This document shows positions 17,112-26,431 of a stretch of DNA of 64,000 bases, piece after piece. A model generated the notes under the pieces. It searched no databases. It was given only the letters and a program-made list of their open reading frames with translations, and was not told where the DNA came from. Source of the stretch: Oscillospiraceae bacterium (GTDB lineage Bacteria; Bacillota; Clostridia; Oscillospirales; CAG-272). Position numbers and translations under genes: made by a program. Numbering within the stretch: position 1 is the stretch's first letter; every line of letters starts with the position of its first letter. Location: contig SVUG01000003.1 of assembly GCA_015063385.1 (NCBI GenBank), positions 62,001-126,000 of the forward strand. Reading direction: 5' to 3'.

Positions 17112-19313
17112 ATGAAAAGTAAAATAGTAAAAATACTCCTTCTCTCTCTCGTATGCATTACCGTTTTCGGTACTATTGCTCCCGCGGCGTACGAGTCGTA
17201 TGATACCTACACCTACTCAATAGACGGTGAGCCTCTCCCCTCGCCACACGCCTATACTCCCGACGTTGAGCCTTACGATTCTCAGAGCATGGGACTCCTT
17301 AACGGGGGGAAGTTTGGAAATAAACAGCTCAGTAAAGCCAACGATATCGTTGCAGATAACGAGGGCAACCTCTATATTGCAGATACCGGCAATAACCGTA
17401 TAGTTATTCTCAATGCGTACGACTATAAGGCTACCGCTGTTATAGAAACCTATGTTGACGAATATGGAGAATTGCAAACCTTTAACTCTCCTAAGGGTGT
17501 ATTCGTCACCGATCCCACCAGAATGGTTGACGGTTCCAGTCACATCTTCGTATGTGATACCAGCAACAAGCGCGTCGTAGTTTTTGATAGAGATTGCAAC
17601 TATGTCAAAACTATCATAGAGCCTGAAAACGCTCTGCTTGATGAAAACGACTTTTCACCATATGCTATCGCGGTCGACATTTACGGACGAATCTTTATCG
17701 TCTCTCAGAACTGTGACCAGGGTATTATCGTAATGTCCTCTGATGGTGAGTTTACAGGCTTCATCGGTTCGCAGAAGGTGACTGTAAATGCTATCGAAAA
17801 GCTTTGGGACAGCCTTCGCGGTGATGAACAAACCGGTGCTGCACTTAGCCTTTCTATACCTTTTAATAATATAACGGTTGATGAATCAGGCTTCGTTTAC
17901 GTCACTATTAACTTCGATAAGAAGGAGGAGCTTACTCAGCAGTTCAATACTATCAAGAGCAAGACCTCTACTTATTCTCCTGTTAAGAAGCTGAACTCGC
18001 GCGGTGTTGAGATTATGAAGCGAAACGGCTTCTTCGATCCCGGCGGAGAGGTGCTTTCTGCAGTACCCCTTGCATCGTATAAGGACGTATCTAATATTAT
18101 CGACGTCACATTGGGTGACGAGGGCTCGTGGACTATTCTTGACAGCACACGTTCAAGACTCTATACTTACGACCAGAATGGTAATCTTCTCTTTGCCTTT
18201 GGCAATAAGGGTGACCAAATCGGAAACGGTGAAAAATACGTTGCCATGACCTATCAGGTTGTTGACGGAGTTTATAATCTCGTTATGCTTGATGATACAT
18301 CCACCGGTTTCAAGCTTACCGTTTTCCAGCCCACCGAATATTGTGATAAAATTATGATGGCTCTTCACAATCAGAATAATCACAATTATTCCTCTACTAT
18401 TGATAACTGGCAGGACGTTCTTACAAGCAATAACAACTTCGACCTTGCCTATATAGGAATAGGTAAAGCGCTCTTTAACCAGGGTAAGTATAACGAGGCT
18501 ATGGATATGCTCTCGAAGGCTTACGAGGTTGATTATTACTCCAAAGCATTCTCTGAGATTCGAAAGAACATTATTTCCAGATGGATGATTCCTATGGTGG
18601 CAGGACTTATAGCCCTCATAGTTCTTATTATTAAGTTCCTTGGTTGGGCAAAGAAAAAGAATAAGGCGGTCTCCCTCAAGGTTGGAGAAAAGACATACGG
18701 AGAGGAACTGCTTTATGCCTTCCATCTTGTATTCCATCCCTTCGACGGCTTCTGGGATTTGAAGCACGAGAAGCGTGGCTCTGTAAGGGCGGCAGCTACT
18801 ATTTTAGGTATTACCATAGTGGCGTTCTTCTATCAGGGAATAGGTCAGGGATATATGTTCAACCCCAGAGATACCTATTCTACTATATTTATTCAGATTA
18901 TTTCTGTTGCCGTGCCTGTTTTACTTTGGGTTGTAGGCAACTGGTGTCTTACCACACTCTTTGACGGTGAGGGCAGCATGAAGGATATCTTCATTGCTAC
19001 CTGCTACTCGCTTGCACCGCTTCCCGTATTCGTGACCGTGTCTACGATTCTTACTAACGTTATGGTTGCTTCACAGAGCTCTATAGTAAGTCTTATCGTG
19101 ACATTCGGTTATATCTGGGTAGGCATTCTTCTATTCTTCGGCATGGTCGTCACTCACGATTATTCCACAGGAAAGAACGTTGTCACTACTCTTGGTACGA
19201 TAGTTGCTATGTGCGTAATTATGTTCGTTGCAATCCTGTTCTCAAGCCTTGTTATTAAAATGGCGACCTTCCTTATCGCGATTATAACAGAGCTTGCCGA
19301 CCGACTGGCGTAA
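17112..19313 (+). CDS. NHL beta-propeller, TPR-like and Yip1-domain membrane protein
   Basis: Protein of 733 residues. An N-terminal signal or anchor sequence (1-27) is followed by NHL-type propeller repeats at about 70-400 (IVADNEGNLYIADTGNNRIV, FVCDTSNKRVVVFDRD, IAVDIYGRIFIVS). A TPR-like pair of helices (FDLAYIGIGKALFNQGKY) lies near 445-480. A transmembrane helix sits near 495, a charged loop follows, and a five-helix Yip1-like domain fills about 545-733. The propeller and TPR should be outside the cell. It sits between the first permease pair and the secreted DUF5696-like protein. I infer a role in organising glycan capture at the membrane. The mechanism is unknown. Confidence 0.75.
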   Translation: MKSKIVKILLLSLVCITVFGTIAPAAYESYDTYTYSIDGEPLPSPHAYTPDVEPYDSQSMGLLNGGKFGNKQLSKANDIVADNEGNLYIADTGNNRIVILNAYDYKATAVIETYVDEYGELQTFNSPKGVFVTDPTRMVDGSSHIFVCDTSNKRVVVFDRDCNYVKTIIEPENALLDENDFSPYAIAVDIYGRIFIVSQNCDQGIIVMSSDGEFTGFIGSQKVTVNAIEKLWDSLRGDEQTGAALSLSIPFNNITVDESGFVYVTINFDKKEELTQQFNTIKSKTSTYSPVKKLNSRGVEIMKRNGFFDPGGEVLSAVPLASYKDVSNIIDVTLGDEGSWTILDSTRSRLYTYDQNGNLLFAFGNKGDQIGNGEKYVAMTYQVVDGVYNLVMLDDTSTGFKLTVFQPTEYCDKIMMALHNQNNHNYSSTIDNWQDVLTSNNNFDLAYIGIGKALFNQGKYNEAMDMLSKAYEVDYYSKAFSEIRKNIISRWMIPMVAGLIALIVLIIKFLGWAKKKNKAVSLKVGEKTYGEELLYAFHLVFHPFDGFWDLKHEKRGSVRAAATILGITIVAFFYQGIGQGYMFNPRDTYSTIFIQIISVAVPVLLWVVGNWCLTTLFDGEGSMKDIFIATCYSLAPLPVFVTVSTILTNVMVASQSSIVSLIVTFGYIWVGILLFFGMVVTHDYSTGKNVVTTLGTIVAMCVIMFVAILFSSLVIKMATFLIAIITELADRLA

Positions 19314-19326
19314 GGAGGTAAAAATT

Positions 19327-22300
19327 ATGAAAATGAATAAAATAATATCGTCCGCGCTGGTTTTGGTTATGCTTTTTGCAAGCTTTTGCGTTGTAATTCC
19401 CGTCAGTGCAGCAGAGCCTCAAAACACTCATGAAATAAGTATTCTTGATTCGGAGAAGGTAATAAGTGATTTTGATCAGATCAAGGAAATTACAGGTGCA
19501 TATAAGACCTATAATTTCTCATCTGCCAAGGAAATGCTTGATTATGAGCTTAACCCTGACGGTGATGAGTCTACCAGCGACAGCTATCTTGATTACGTAA
19601 AGTACGGTAATTATTCGGTATACGTAAACCGCTACACCGGTTTTATGTACTACGTTAACGAGCTTACCGGACAGATACTGACGAGTAATCCTATAGATCC
19701 CGGATATCGCAATGATATTGATATTTCAATTCTCAGCCAGCTTGAGATAGAGTTCTTCAAGACTACCGATGCAAGCATGGATTCCTATACGAACTTCCAG
19801 TGGCTTGAAATTGGCTCTTTCATTACAGTGTCAAATTATGGCGACAACGGAATTGCCGTTGAGTACACTCTCGGCCCTGCGGAAAGCGCATATATTGCTC
19901 CCTCAGTTATGCTTTATGATACTGCTGATGAGTATATTATGCGTCCGGCATTCAACAAGGTTGCCGAGCTCATGCAGAGCAAATGCGGTGATTTTGATCA
20001 GGCATTTGCTAGCAGCAAAGGTCTGAAGATTACTTCCTACAACACCACCGAGCAGGAAATTTACCGTGATGACGGACTTTACAATTTCTTCTACGTAAGT
20101 GACACTCTCAATGCATACCGTAGCTATGCTAAGGAAAAGATAGGCACTACCGATAGTGCAAGCTACAAGGAGATTGAGACGTTTATAGATAATATAAATG
20201 CAGGTATCTTCTCTCAGTATGCATACAGTATAGTCACTCCTGAAGATGCAAAATACGTCACTATTTATAATGAAAAGGTGACTGCGCTTCAGGATGGTCA
20301 TAACATCATTATTATGAACGGTGTTATTAATGATGCAGTTGAGGGCGCTCTTCTCAGAAAGATTGAGAAGGCTATAAAGGCAATAGCTCCCGATTACACT
20401 CTTGAAATGGCTGAGGAGCACGAGAATGCTTGCGGATTCAAGGCAACGAGTGCAGAGGAGGGAAGCTTTAAGATTTCTCTCTGCTACACCATTGCCGATA
20501 ACGGTGATCTTGTGGTAGAAGTCCCCTCTAATCTTATCACCTTCAACGAGGTAAACTTTGCGATAAAGAACATCACGCCTCTTAAGTATTTCGGAGCTGG
20601 CGAAACCCGTAAGGACGGATACATTTTCTATCCTGACGGAAGTGGTACTGTAATTGAATTCAAGGATTTCAACAGTAGCTCCAGTACCGGTATATCAATT
20701 TACATTGATTCCTTGATATACGGATATGATTATTGCTATGCAACGGTAGCGAGCAAGCTGGCTCACCGCGAACAGATTACTATGCCCGTTTACGGACTTG
20801 TAAGTGATGTGAATCCTAATAGCCTTGGTGCTTCGGAAGAGCTTACCAGCGTTAGAAACGGTTATTTCGCAATTATTGAGGAGGGCGCATCGCTCTCCGA
20901 GATGCATTACTTTACAGGCGGTGGTACTCACAAGTATATCAGTGTACACTCCAAGTATGCTCCCAATCCCTCTGATACCTATGACCTTTCTCAGTCAATT
21001 TCCGTATCAGGACTTGGCTCGTACACGGTTGTTGCGCCTGCATCTTACGGTGGATCGCTGAAAACGAAGTATACGATGCTTACTGACCCCGATATACTCG
21101 CATCTCTTTCGCTCGAGGATGAGAACTATTCCGGATATGAAGCAAACTATGTCGGAATGGCAAATTGCTACAGAGATTATCTTGAAAATCTTGGAGTAAT
21201 CGAGCCTATCGCAGAGGTATACGACGATCTTCCTCTTTATATAGAGGCACTCGGTTCAATTAGTATTACCAAGAAGGTTCTTTCTTTCCCCGTCACTACG
21301 TCTGTTCCTCTTACTACGTTTGACGACGTGATTACGATGTATAACGAGCTTTCTGATGCACATCAGAAGATTCTTGACAAGGCGGCAGAGCACCAGAAGA
21401 CTGCAGACGATCTGAAGGCGGACGATGAGGCTAAGCACGCCGCTGAGATTGAACGCAATCTTGCACTTGTAGAAAAATATACAGCTCTTGCTGAAAAAAT
21501 CAAGGACGTCAGCATTAAGAACATTAACTTCCGTCTTACCGGATTTACCAACGGCGGCATGCATTTCACTTATCCTGCAAAGATTAAGTGGGAAAGAGCG
21601 GTTGGCGGTAAAAAAGGACTTGAAAAGCTTCTTGATATAGCTAGCGGAAAGAATGCAGACGAGAATGTTAATTTCGGAATTTATCCAGATTTCGACTTTA
21701 TGTATATCAACAACACCTCAGCATTCGACTCTATAAACGTTAAGAAGATTGCTGCTTGTATGGTCGATAACCGTTATGCGTCAAAGCAGGTTTACAATTC
21801 CGTACATCAGGGCTTCGAGAGCATGTTTGCACTTGTTGTATCTACCTCATCTCTTGATCTGCTTTACAATAAGTTCTTAAAGCAGTATTCTAAGTATGAT
21901 TTTGACGGTATATCAGCTTCTACTCTCGGCTCGGATCTTAACTCTAACTTCAATGTTGATGATCCTGTTGTAAGAGAGAATGGTATTGCCAACGTCTCTG
22001 CCTTGCTTTCCAAGATGTCCTCGAGCTACAGCGTTATGTCGGATAAGGGTAATATTTACGCGGTTAAATATCTCGACCATATCCTTAACGCCTCTATCGA
22101 CTCGAGCCACCTGAACTACTCATCTTATTCCGTTCCGTTCTATGGTATGGTTCTTCATGGATACGTAAATTATGCCGGAACTCCCATCAACTATTCGGGC
22201 TCTCCCGACTACGAGATACTGCGTTCTATTGAGAACGGTGCATCGCTTTACTATATTCTTTGTACTCAGAACACAGGTTATCTCAAGAACGACAGCCTGC

Positions 22301-23052
22301 TTTCGAAGTATTACGGTGTAGATTACCATAATCTCTTTGACAGTATAGTAGAGCAGTATGCTGTAGTTAATGCAGCCATTGGAGATCTTCAGCAGCACAA
22401 CATAGTAAATCACTCGATTATATTCGCAGAGCGCGTTATAGTAGAAAAGGAAATGAACGAGAACTATAACAACCTTATAAACGAGTTCCTTAAGATGCTT
22501 GATGGCGCGATTTCCAATAAGATTGATGCAGCTATTCAAGCAATGAGAAATGACCCGAATAATAACGGAAAGGGCATTAATTTCTCTGTATCTGATGCTG
22601 ATATTCAGGCTATTATTTTCAATGCAGCTGAACGACTTAACCTCGATGCTACCGAGCTTGAAGAGCGCTTCTCGCTTAAAGAAAAAATAGAAGCAATAAT
22701 CAAGAGCTATACTGACATCGAGCACTACAGCAAGGCAGATGGTACACCGGTGACAGTTGGTTATGATGATATCAAGGGCTATGTTTCGCAGCACAATTAT
22801 ATGACCGACTCGGTAGCAACTGATAAGAATTATCAGAAAACCGATTTCACCTGTGATAACGGAAACGTGGTAATGGTCACTTACGAGAGGGAAGTCAATG
22901 GAGTAAAGGATACCGTAGTATTCCTTCTCAACTACAACATCTTCTCGGTTAAAATTAAGGTGGACGCTACCGTTCATGCAAACTTTGCACAGTATTGTGA
23001 CAAGGACGGTTATATCACACTTGACAGCTTCGGCTTCGTAAAAATTAAGTAA
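19327..23052 (+). CDS. large secreted DUF5696-like protein, possible glycan-active enzyme
   Basis: About 1241 residues. The signal peptide (1-28, ending PVSAAEP) has no lipobox, and no cell-wall sorting signal is visible at the C-terminus. A short Ala/Lys/Glu-rich coiled coil lies near 665-710. The central part (about 715-960) alternates strands and helices, with elements such as GIYPDFDFMYI and YDFDGISASTLGSDL that recall TIM-barrel hydrolases. From memory this resembles DUF5696 proteins, which lie beside sugar transporters in Firmicutes. The start at 19327 follows AAGGAGG (19312-19318), which overlaps the previous stop; an in-frame ATG at 19294 lies inside that gene. Hydrolase function is inference only. 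Confidence 0.75.
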   Translation: MKMNKIISSALVLVMLFASFCVVIPVSAAEPQNTHEISILDSEKVISDFDQIKEITGAYKTYNFSSAKEMLDYELNPDGDESTSDSYLDYVKYGNYSVYVNRYTGFMYYVNELTGQILTSNPIDPGYRNDIDISILSQLEIEFFKTTDASMDSYTNFQWLEIGSFITVSNYGDNGIAVEYTLGPAESAYIAPSVMLYDTADEYIMRPAFNKVAELMQSKCGDFDQAFASSKGLKITSYNTTEQEIYRDDGLYNFFYVSDTLNAYRSYAKEKIGTTDSASYKEIETFIDNINAGIFSQYAYSIVTPEDAKYVTIYNEKVTALQDGHNIIIMNGVINDAVEGALLRKIEKAIKAIAPDYTLEMAEEHENACGFKATSAEEGSFKISLCYTIADNGDLVVEVPSNLITFNEVNFAIKNITPLKYFGAGETRKDGYIFYPDGSGTVIEFKDFNSSSSTGISIYIDSLIYGYDYCYATVASKLAHREQITMPVYGLVSDVNPNSLGASEELTSVRNGYFAIIEEGASLSEMHYFTGGGTHKYISVHSKYAPNPSDTYDLSQSISVSGLGSYTVVAPASYGGSLKTKYTMLTDPDILASLSLEDENYSGYEANYVGMANCYRDYLENLGVIEPIAEVYDDLPLYIEALGSISITKKVLSFPVTTSVPLTTFDDVITMYNELSDAHQKILDKAAEHQKTADDLKADDEAKHAAEIERNLALVEKYTALAEKIKDVSIKNINFRLTGFTNGGMHFTYPAKIKWERAVGGKKGLEKLLDIASGKNADENVNFGIYPDFDFMYINNTSAFDSINVKKIAACMVDNRYASKQVYNSVHQGFESMFALVVSTSSLDLLYNKFLKQYSKYDFDGISASTLGSDLNSNFNVDDPVVRENGIANVSALLSKMSSSYSVMSDKGNIYAVKYLDHILNASIDSSHLNYSSYSVPFYGMVLHGYVNYAGTPINYSGSPDYEILRSIENGASLYYILCTQNTGYLKNDSLLSKYYGVDYHNLFDSIVEQYAVVNAAIGDLQQHNIVNHSIIFAERVIVEKEMNENYNNLINEFLKMLDGAISNKIDAAIQAMRNDPNNNGKGINFSVSDADIQAIIFNAAERLNLDATELEERFSLKEKIEAIIKSYTDIEHYSKADGTPVTVGYDDIKGYVSQHNYMTDSVATDKNYQKTDFTCDNGNVVMVTYEREVNGVKDTVVFLLNYNIFSVKIKVDATVHANFAQYCDKDGYITLDSFGFVKIK

Positions 23053-23066
23053 AGGAGGTCCTATCA

Positions 23067-24059
23067 ATGAGTAATAAAATTGAAAGCATTGAAATGAATG
23101 ATGCAAACACTAATCCTGTTGCGAAATTCTTTAAGTCAATATTCAAAAGAAGGGCCTCGCTTGATGCAAGAAAGGCAAGATCGGGCTATTTCTTCATAGC
23201 CCCCTTCCTGATTGGCATACTTCTTGTTTACGTACCTATTCTTGCTGACTCTATTTGGTTCAGCTTTAACCACATTTCCTTTAACCCCATGAACCCGGGC
23301 GTTCTTGAGCTTGAGTTTTGCGGCTTTGATCACTACAAAGCAGCGTTTGATAACCCCAGCTTTGTGACCGCACTTCTTGCAGGACTTCAGCAGCTTGTTT
23401 TTGAAGTTCCCGCAATTATAGTCTTCTCTCTGTTTATCGCAGTCGTGCTTAATCAGAAGATGCTTGGACGTGCGGTATTCCGTGCAATCTTCTTCGTACC
23501 GGTTATTATTTCTACCGGTATTATGGAGAGCATTAACTCTGAGGATATGATGTCCGGAAACTCTGGAGAGGGTATAGACGACGGCTCGGGAAGCGGCGGT
23601 GCGTCTGAAATTATATCGGCACTCGATATACAGATGCTCTTTGCTAACATGAAGGTCGGTGGTGAGCTTGTTTCCTACGTTGTTAATATCGTAAATAACG
23701 TTTACAACATTATTAACTTCTCAGGCGTACAGATGCTGATATTCCTTGCAGGACTTCAGTCCATCTCGCCCGCTATTTACGAGGCGTGCCGTATTGACGG
23801 TGCCAGCGGTTGGGAAACCTTCTGGAAGATTACCTTCCCGATGATTTCGCCTATGATTCTGGTAAATGCCATCTATACGATAATCGACTCCTTCACAAGA
23901 ACGACGAACCCGGCGATGAACTTCATCAATAACTATAACGGTCCTAATGAAGAGGTTTCCATAGCTATGGCTTGGATGTACTTCATAATAGTTATGGTCG
24001 TTATTGCGGTTGTTGCGGCTATAGCATCCTCGTTCGTGTTCTATCAGAGAAGAGATTAA
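23067..24059 (+). CDS. sugar ABC transporter permease, MalF-like (pair 2), unusual loop
   Basis: Protein of 330 residues. After a 40-residue charged lead the first helix is GYFFIAPFLIGILLVYVPI. The coupling loop is YEACRIDGASGWETFWKITFP. Between VPVIIS (about residue 145) and MLIFLAGLQSI lies a Gly/Ser/Asp-rich segment (MSGNSGEGIDDGSGSGGAS) where homologues normally carry a membrane-associated stretch, so the extracellular loop may be remodelled. AAAGGAGG precedes the start. It forms a second permease pair with the next gene but has no binding protein of its own nearby. Confidence 0.88.
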   Translation: MSNKIESIEMNDANTNPVAKFFKSIFKRRASLDARKARSGYFFIAPFLIGILLVYVPILADSIWFSFNHISFNPMNPGVLELEFCGFDHYKAAFDNPSFVTALLAGLQQLVFEVPAIIVFSLFIAVVLNQKMLGRAVFRAIFFVPVIISTGIMESINSEDMMSGNSGEGIDDGSGSGGASEIISALDIQMLFANMKVGGELVSYVVNIVNNVYNIINFSGVQMLIFLAGLQSISPAIYEACRIDGASGWETFWKITFPMISPMILVNAIYTIIDSFTRTTNPAMNFINNYNGPNEEVSIAMAWMYFIIVMVVIAVVAAIASSFVFYQRRD

Positions 24060-24072
24060 GGAGGTGCATGTT

Positions 24073-25116
24073 ATGGATTCAACGAAAACAGTTATTACAA
24101 AAGAAACAAAAAACAAAATTTCCGTTGATTACGAAGGCAAGCTCTCCTTTAAGGAACGCTTGATGAAAAAGTTGTCCACATCTAATACTTGGATAACGGT
24201 AATTATCAACATCTTCCGCTTTATATTGATGCTTGGTGTATCATACGTTATTTTGTTCCCCTTCTTCTCAAAGGTTGCCGGCTCGTTTATGGATAAATAC
24301 GACGTAATCGACGCAACCGTATCTCTTATTCCTAAAAATCCTACCATTGAGCAGTATAAGTACATAATACTTGATAACCGCTATTTTGAGGCATTCTTGA
24401 ATACGCTATTCCTGTCAATAGTATGCGCACTTATACAGACTTTCGTTGCATGCCTTATAGGCTACGGTCTTGCGAAATTCAAGTTCAAGGGAAATAAGAT
24501 TGTTATGCTTATCGTTGTTGTGACGATGATTATTCCTCACAGCACCATCGATCTTTCAATGCTCAGACACTTTGAGAGCTTTGATATCGGACATATTATG
24601 TCAACCGGAAATAAAGGTATTTTGACCACGTTATTTGGAAAAATAGAGCTTCTTAATACCTTCTGGCCCTTCATTATCCTTTCTCTCGGTGGTCTCGCCT
24701 TCAAGAACGGACTTTACATCTATATGATGCGTCAGTTCTTCAAGGGTGTTCCCGATGAACTTGAGGAGTCGGCATACGTTGACGGTTCGGGCACGTTCCG
24801 TACATTTATGCAGATCATTCTTCCGCTTTCCGTTCCCATGATGATAACGATATTCCTCTTTGCTTTCTCCTGGCAGTGGACTGACCAGTTCTACACTGGA
24901 TTGTTCTTCATAGGAAACGAGGCACCCTGGATGATGCCTGATATTATCTCGCAGATTCCTATCCACCTTCAGACCAACTACGCAGGTAAGCGTCTATACG
25001 AGAACGTAATTCAGAACACCGCCGGAATCATGATTATATTACCTCTGGTAATTATGTATCTCTTCTGTCAGAGATATCTCGTACAGGGTATCGAGCGTTC
25101 TGGTCTTGTTGGATAA
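24073..25116 (+). CDS. sugar ABC transporter permease, MalG-like (pair 2)
   Basis: About 347 residues, longer than usual because of a 35-residue charged N-terminus and an insertion near residues 170-205. The coupling loop reads EESAYVDGSGTFRTFMQIILP. The ATG at 24073 is chosen because AAGGAGG (24058-24064) ends 8 bases before it; an in-frame GTG at 24064 lies inside that site. It is the last gene of the transporter cluster, and a GNRA-loop terminator follows about 135 bp later. The partner ATPase must be encoded elsewhere, as with MsmK-type shared ATPases. Confidence 0.88.
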   Translation: MDSTKTVITKETKNKISVDYEGKLSFKERLMKKLSTSNTWITVIINIFRFILMLGVSYVILFPFFSKVAGSFMDKYDVIDATVSLIPKNPTIEQYKYIILDNRYFEAFLNTLFLSIVCALIQTFVACLIGYGLAKFKFKGNKIVMLIVVVTMIIPHSTIDLSMLRHFESFDIGHIMSTGNKGILTTLFGKIELLNTFWPFIILSLGGLAFKNGLYIYMMRQFFKGVPDELEESAYVDGSGTFRTFMQIILPLSVPMMITIFLFAFSWQWTDQFYTGLFFIGNEAPWMMPDIISQIPIHLQTNYAGKRLYENVIQNTAGIMIILPLVIMYLFCQRYLVQGIERSGLVG

Positions 25117-25337
25117 GTACGAACCGCATACATTTGGGCATATTTTGCCAAAGCTTCGCTTGGAGTAGGCAACTACACCGTCGCTCACCTTTGACAAACT
25201 CTGCACCAAATCTACACGGTTCTGATTAGCAAAAACAAAGCTAAAAAGACAAAGTCCCCACAGGAAACTGTGGGGACTTTTTGATACGAACCTGCGTATT
25301 TGCGCGTATAGCGCCAAATGCTCGCTCGCAGCATTAT
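25117..25337. repeat. two diverged copies of an intergenic element flanking a terminator
   Basis: The stretches starting TACGAACCGCATACATTTGG (25119) and TACGAACCTGCGTATTTGCG (25284) share a common layout. Each has a TACGAACC lead, a GCRTA...TTTG core, a GCCAAA element and a small hairpin (CCAAAGC/GCTTGG; AATGCT/AGCATT). The copies are diverged, so the relationship is moderate. They bracket the terminator hairpin at 25251. Confidence 0.4.
25251..25282 (+). terminator. strong intrinsic terminator of the transporter cluster
   Basis: Perfect 13-bp stem AAAGTCCCCACAG / CTGTGGGGACTTT closed by a GAAA (GNRA) tetraloop, then TT. Confidence 0.9.
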
Positions 25338-25369
25338 AAAAAATGCGACGGAATTTCCGTCGCATTTTT
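25338..25369 (-). terminator. intrinsic terminator of the aromatic amino acid operon
   Basis: Near-perfect palindrome AAATGCGACGGAA / TTCCGTCGCATTT, just beyond the DAHP synthase stop. It is followed by a T run on the minus strand and is probably bidirectional. Confidence 0.85.
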
Positions 25370-25372
25370 ATT

Positions 25373-26404
25373 TTACAATACCTCAGCGATATCGTAGATA
25401 AGCCTTTCGGTCTTTTCCCAGCCGAGACATGGGTCTGTCACAGATTTGCCGTATATTGAGTCGTCGCAAATCTTCTGTGCTCCGTCCTCAATATAGCTTT
25501 CAATCATAAGACCCTTTACGATTGAGCGTACATCCTTTGAGTAGCGGCAGCTGTGCAGAATTTCCTTGGCAATTCTCACCTGCTCAAGATACTTCTTTCC
25601 GGAGTTTGAGTGGTTGGTGTCAACGATAAGTGCAGGGTTTTCAAGTCCTGATGCTGCATATGTTTCATAGAGGTCATAGAGGTCCTCGTAGTGATAGTTC
25701 GGGTGCGATTTTCCGTGCTTATCAACGTATCCACGAAGAATTGCGTGAGCATAGGGATTGCCCTGTGTTTTAACCTCCCAGCCGCGATAGAGGAACACGT
25801 GAGAGGACTGTGCCGCCTTGATGGAGTTCATCATAACGCCAATATCGCCGCCCGTAGGGTTCTTCATTCCAACAGGGATATCAAAGCCGCTGGCAGTAAG
25901 TCTGTGCTGCTGGTTTTCAACCGAGCGAGCGCCAACCGCAACGTAAGCAAGAAGGTCTGAGAGATATCTGTAATTCTCGGGATAGAGCATTTCATCAGCG
26001 CAGCCGAAGCTTGTCTCATTAATAGCCTTCATATGCAGATGTCTTATTGCGAGAATACCCTTGAGCATATCGGGGTTCTGGTTGGGGTCGGGCTGGTGAA
26101 GCATACCCTTGTAGCCCTCACCGGTGGTTCTGGGCTTGTTTGTATAGATTCTGGGTACTATAATTATTTTATCCTTAACCTTTTCCTCAAGGTCGCGGAG
26201 TCTGTAAATATAATCAAGCACCGCATCCTCTCTGTCGGCAGAGCAGGGGCCTATCACAAGTATAAACTTGTCGGACTCGCCCGAAAATACCTTTTTGAGC
26301 GAATCAACTCGCGTGGCAAGTGCCTTTTCGCTATCCTTAGTAAGTGGGAACTGCTCCTTGATATCCTTCGGTATTGGCAGCTTGCGGTAAAATTCCATGT
26401 TCAT
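25373..26404 (-). CDS. 3-deoxy-7-phosphoheptulonate (DAHP) synthase, AroG/F-type
   Basis: Protein of 343 residues, class I alpha DAHP synthase. It condenses phosphoenolpyruvate and erythrose-4-phosphate in the first step of the shikimate pathway. Motifs: VIGPCSADRE near residue 50; PRIYTNKPRTTGEGYKG near 85; VGARSVENQQHRLTASG near 145; GMKNPTGG near 170; and DTNHSNSGKK near 255. Length and N-terminus resemble the feedback-regulated E. coli AroF/G/H enzymes. It is the last gene of the nine-gene minus-strand operon, 27 bp after tyrA. AAAGGA lies 9 bases before the start. Which aromatic amino acid inhibits it cannot be read from the sequence. Confidence 0.93.
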   Translation of the reverse strand: MNMEFYRKLPIPKDIKEQFPLTKDSEKALATRVDSLKKVFSGESDKFILVIGPCSADREDAVLDYIYRLRDLEEKVKDKIIIVPRIYTNKPRTTGEGYKGMLHQPDPNQNPDMLKGILAIRHLHMKAINETSFGCADEMLYPENYRYLSDLLAYVAVGARSVENQQHRLTASGFDIPVGMKNPTGGDIGVMMNSIKAAQSSHVFLYRGWEVKTQGNPYAHAILRGYVDKHGKSHPNYHYEDLYDLYETYAASGLENPALIVDTNHSNSGKKYLEQVRIAKEILHSCRYSKDVRSIVKGLMIESYIEDGAQKICDDSIYGKSVTDPCLGWEKTERLIYDIAEVL

Positions 26405-26431
26405 TTTCTCTTGTCCTTTGCGTGTATAAAA

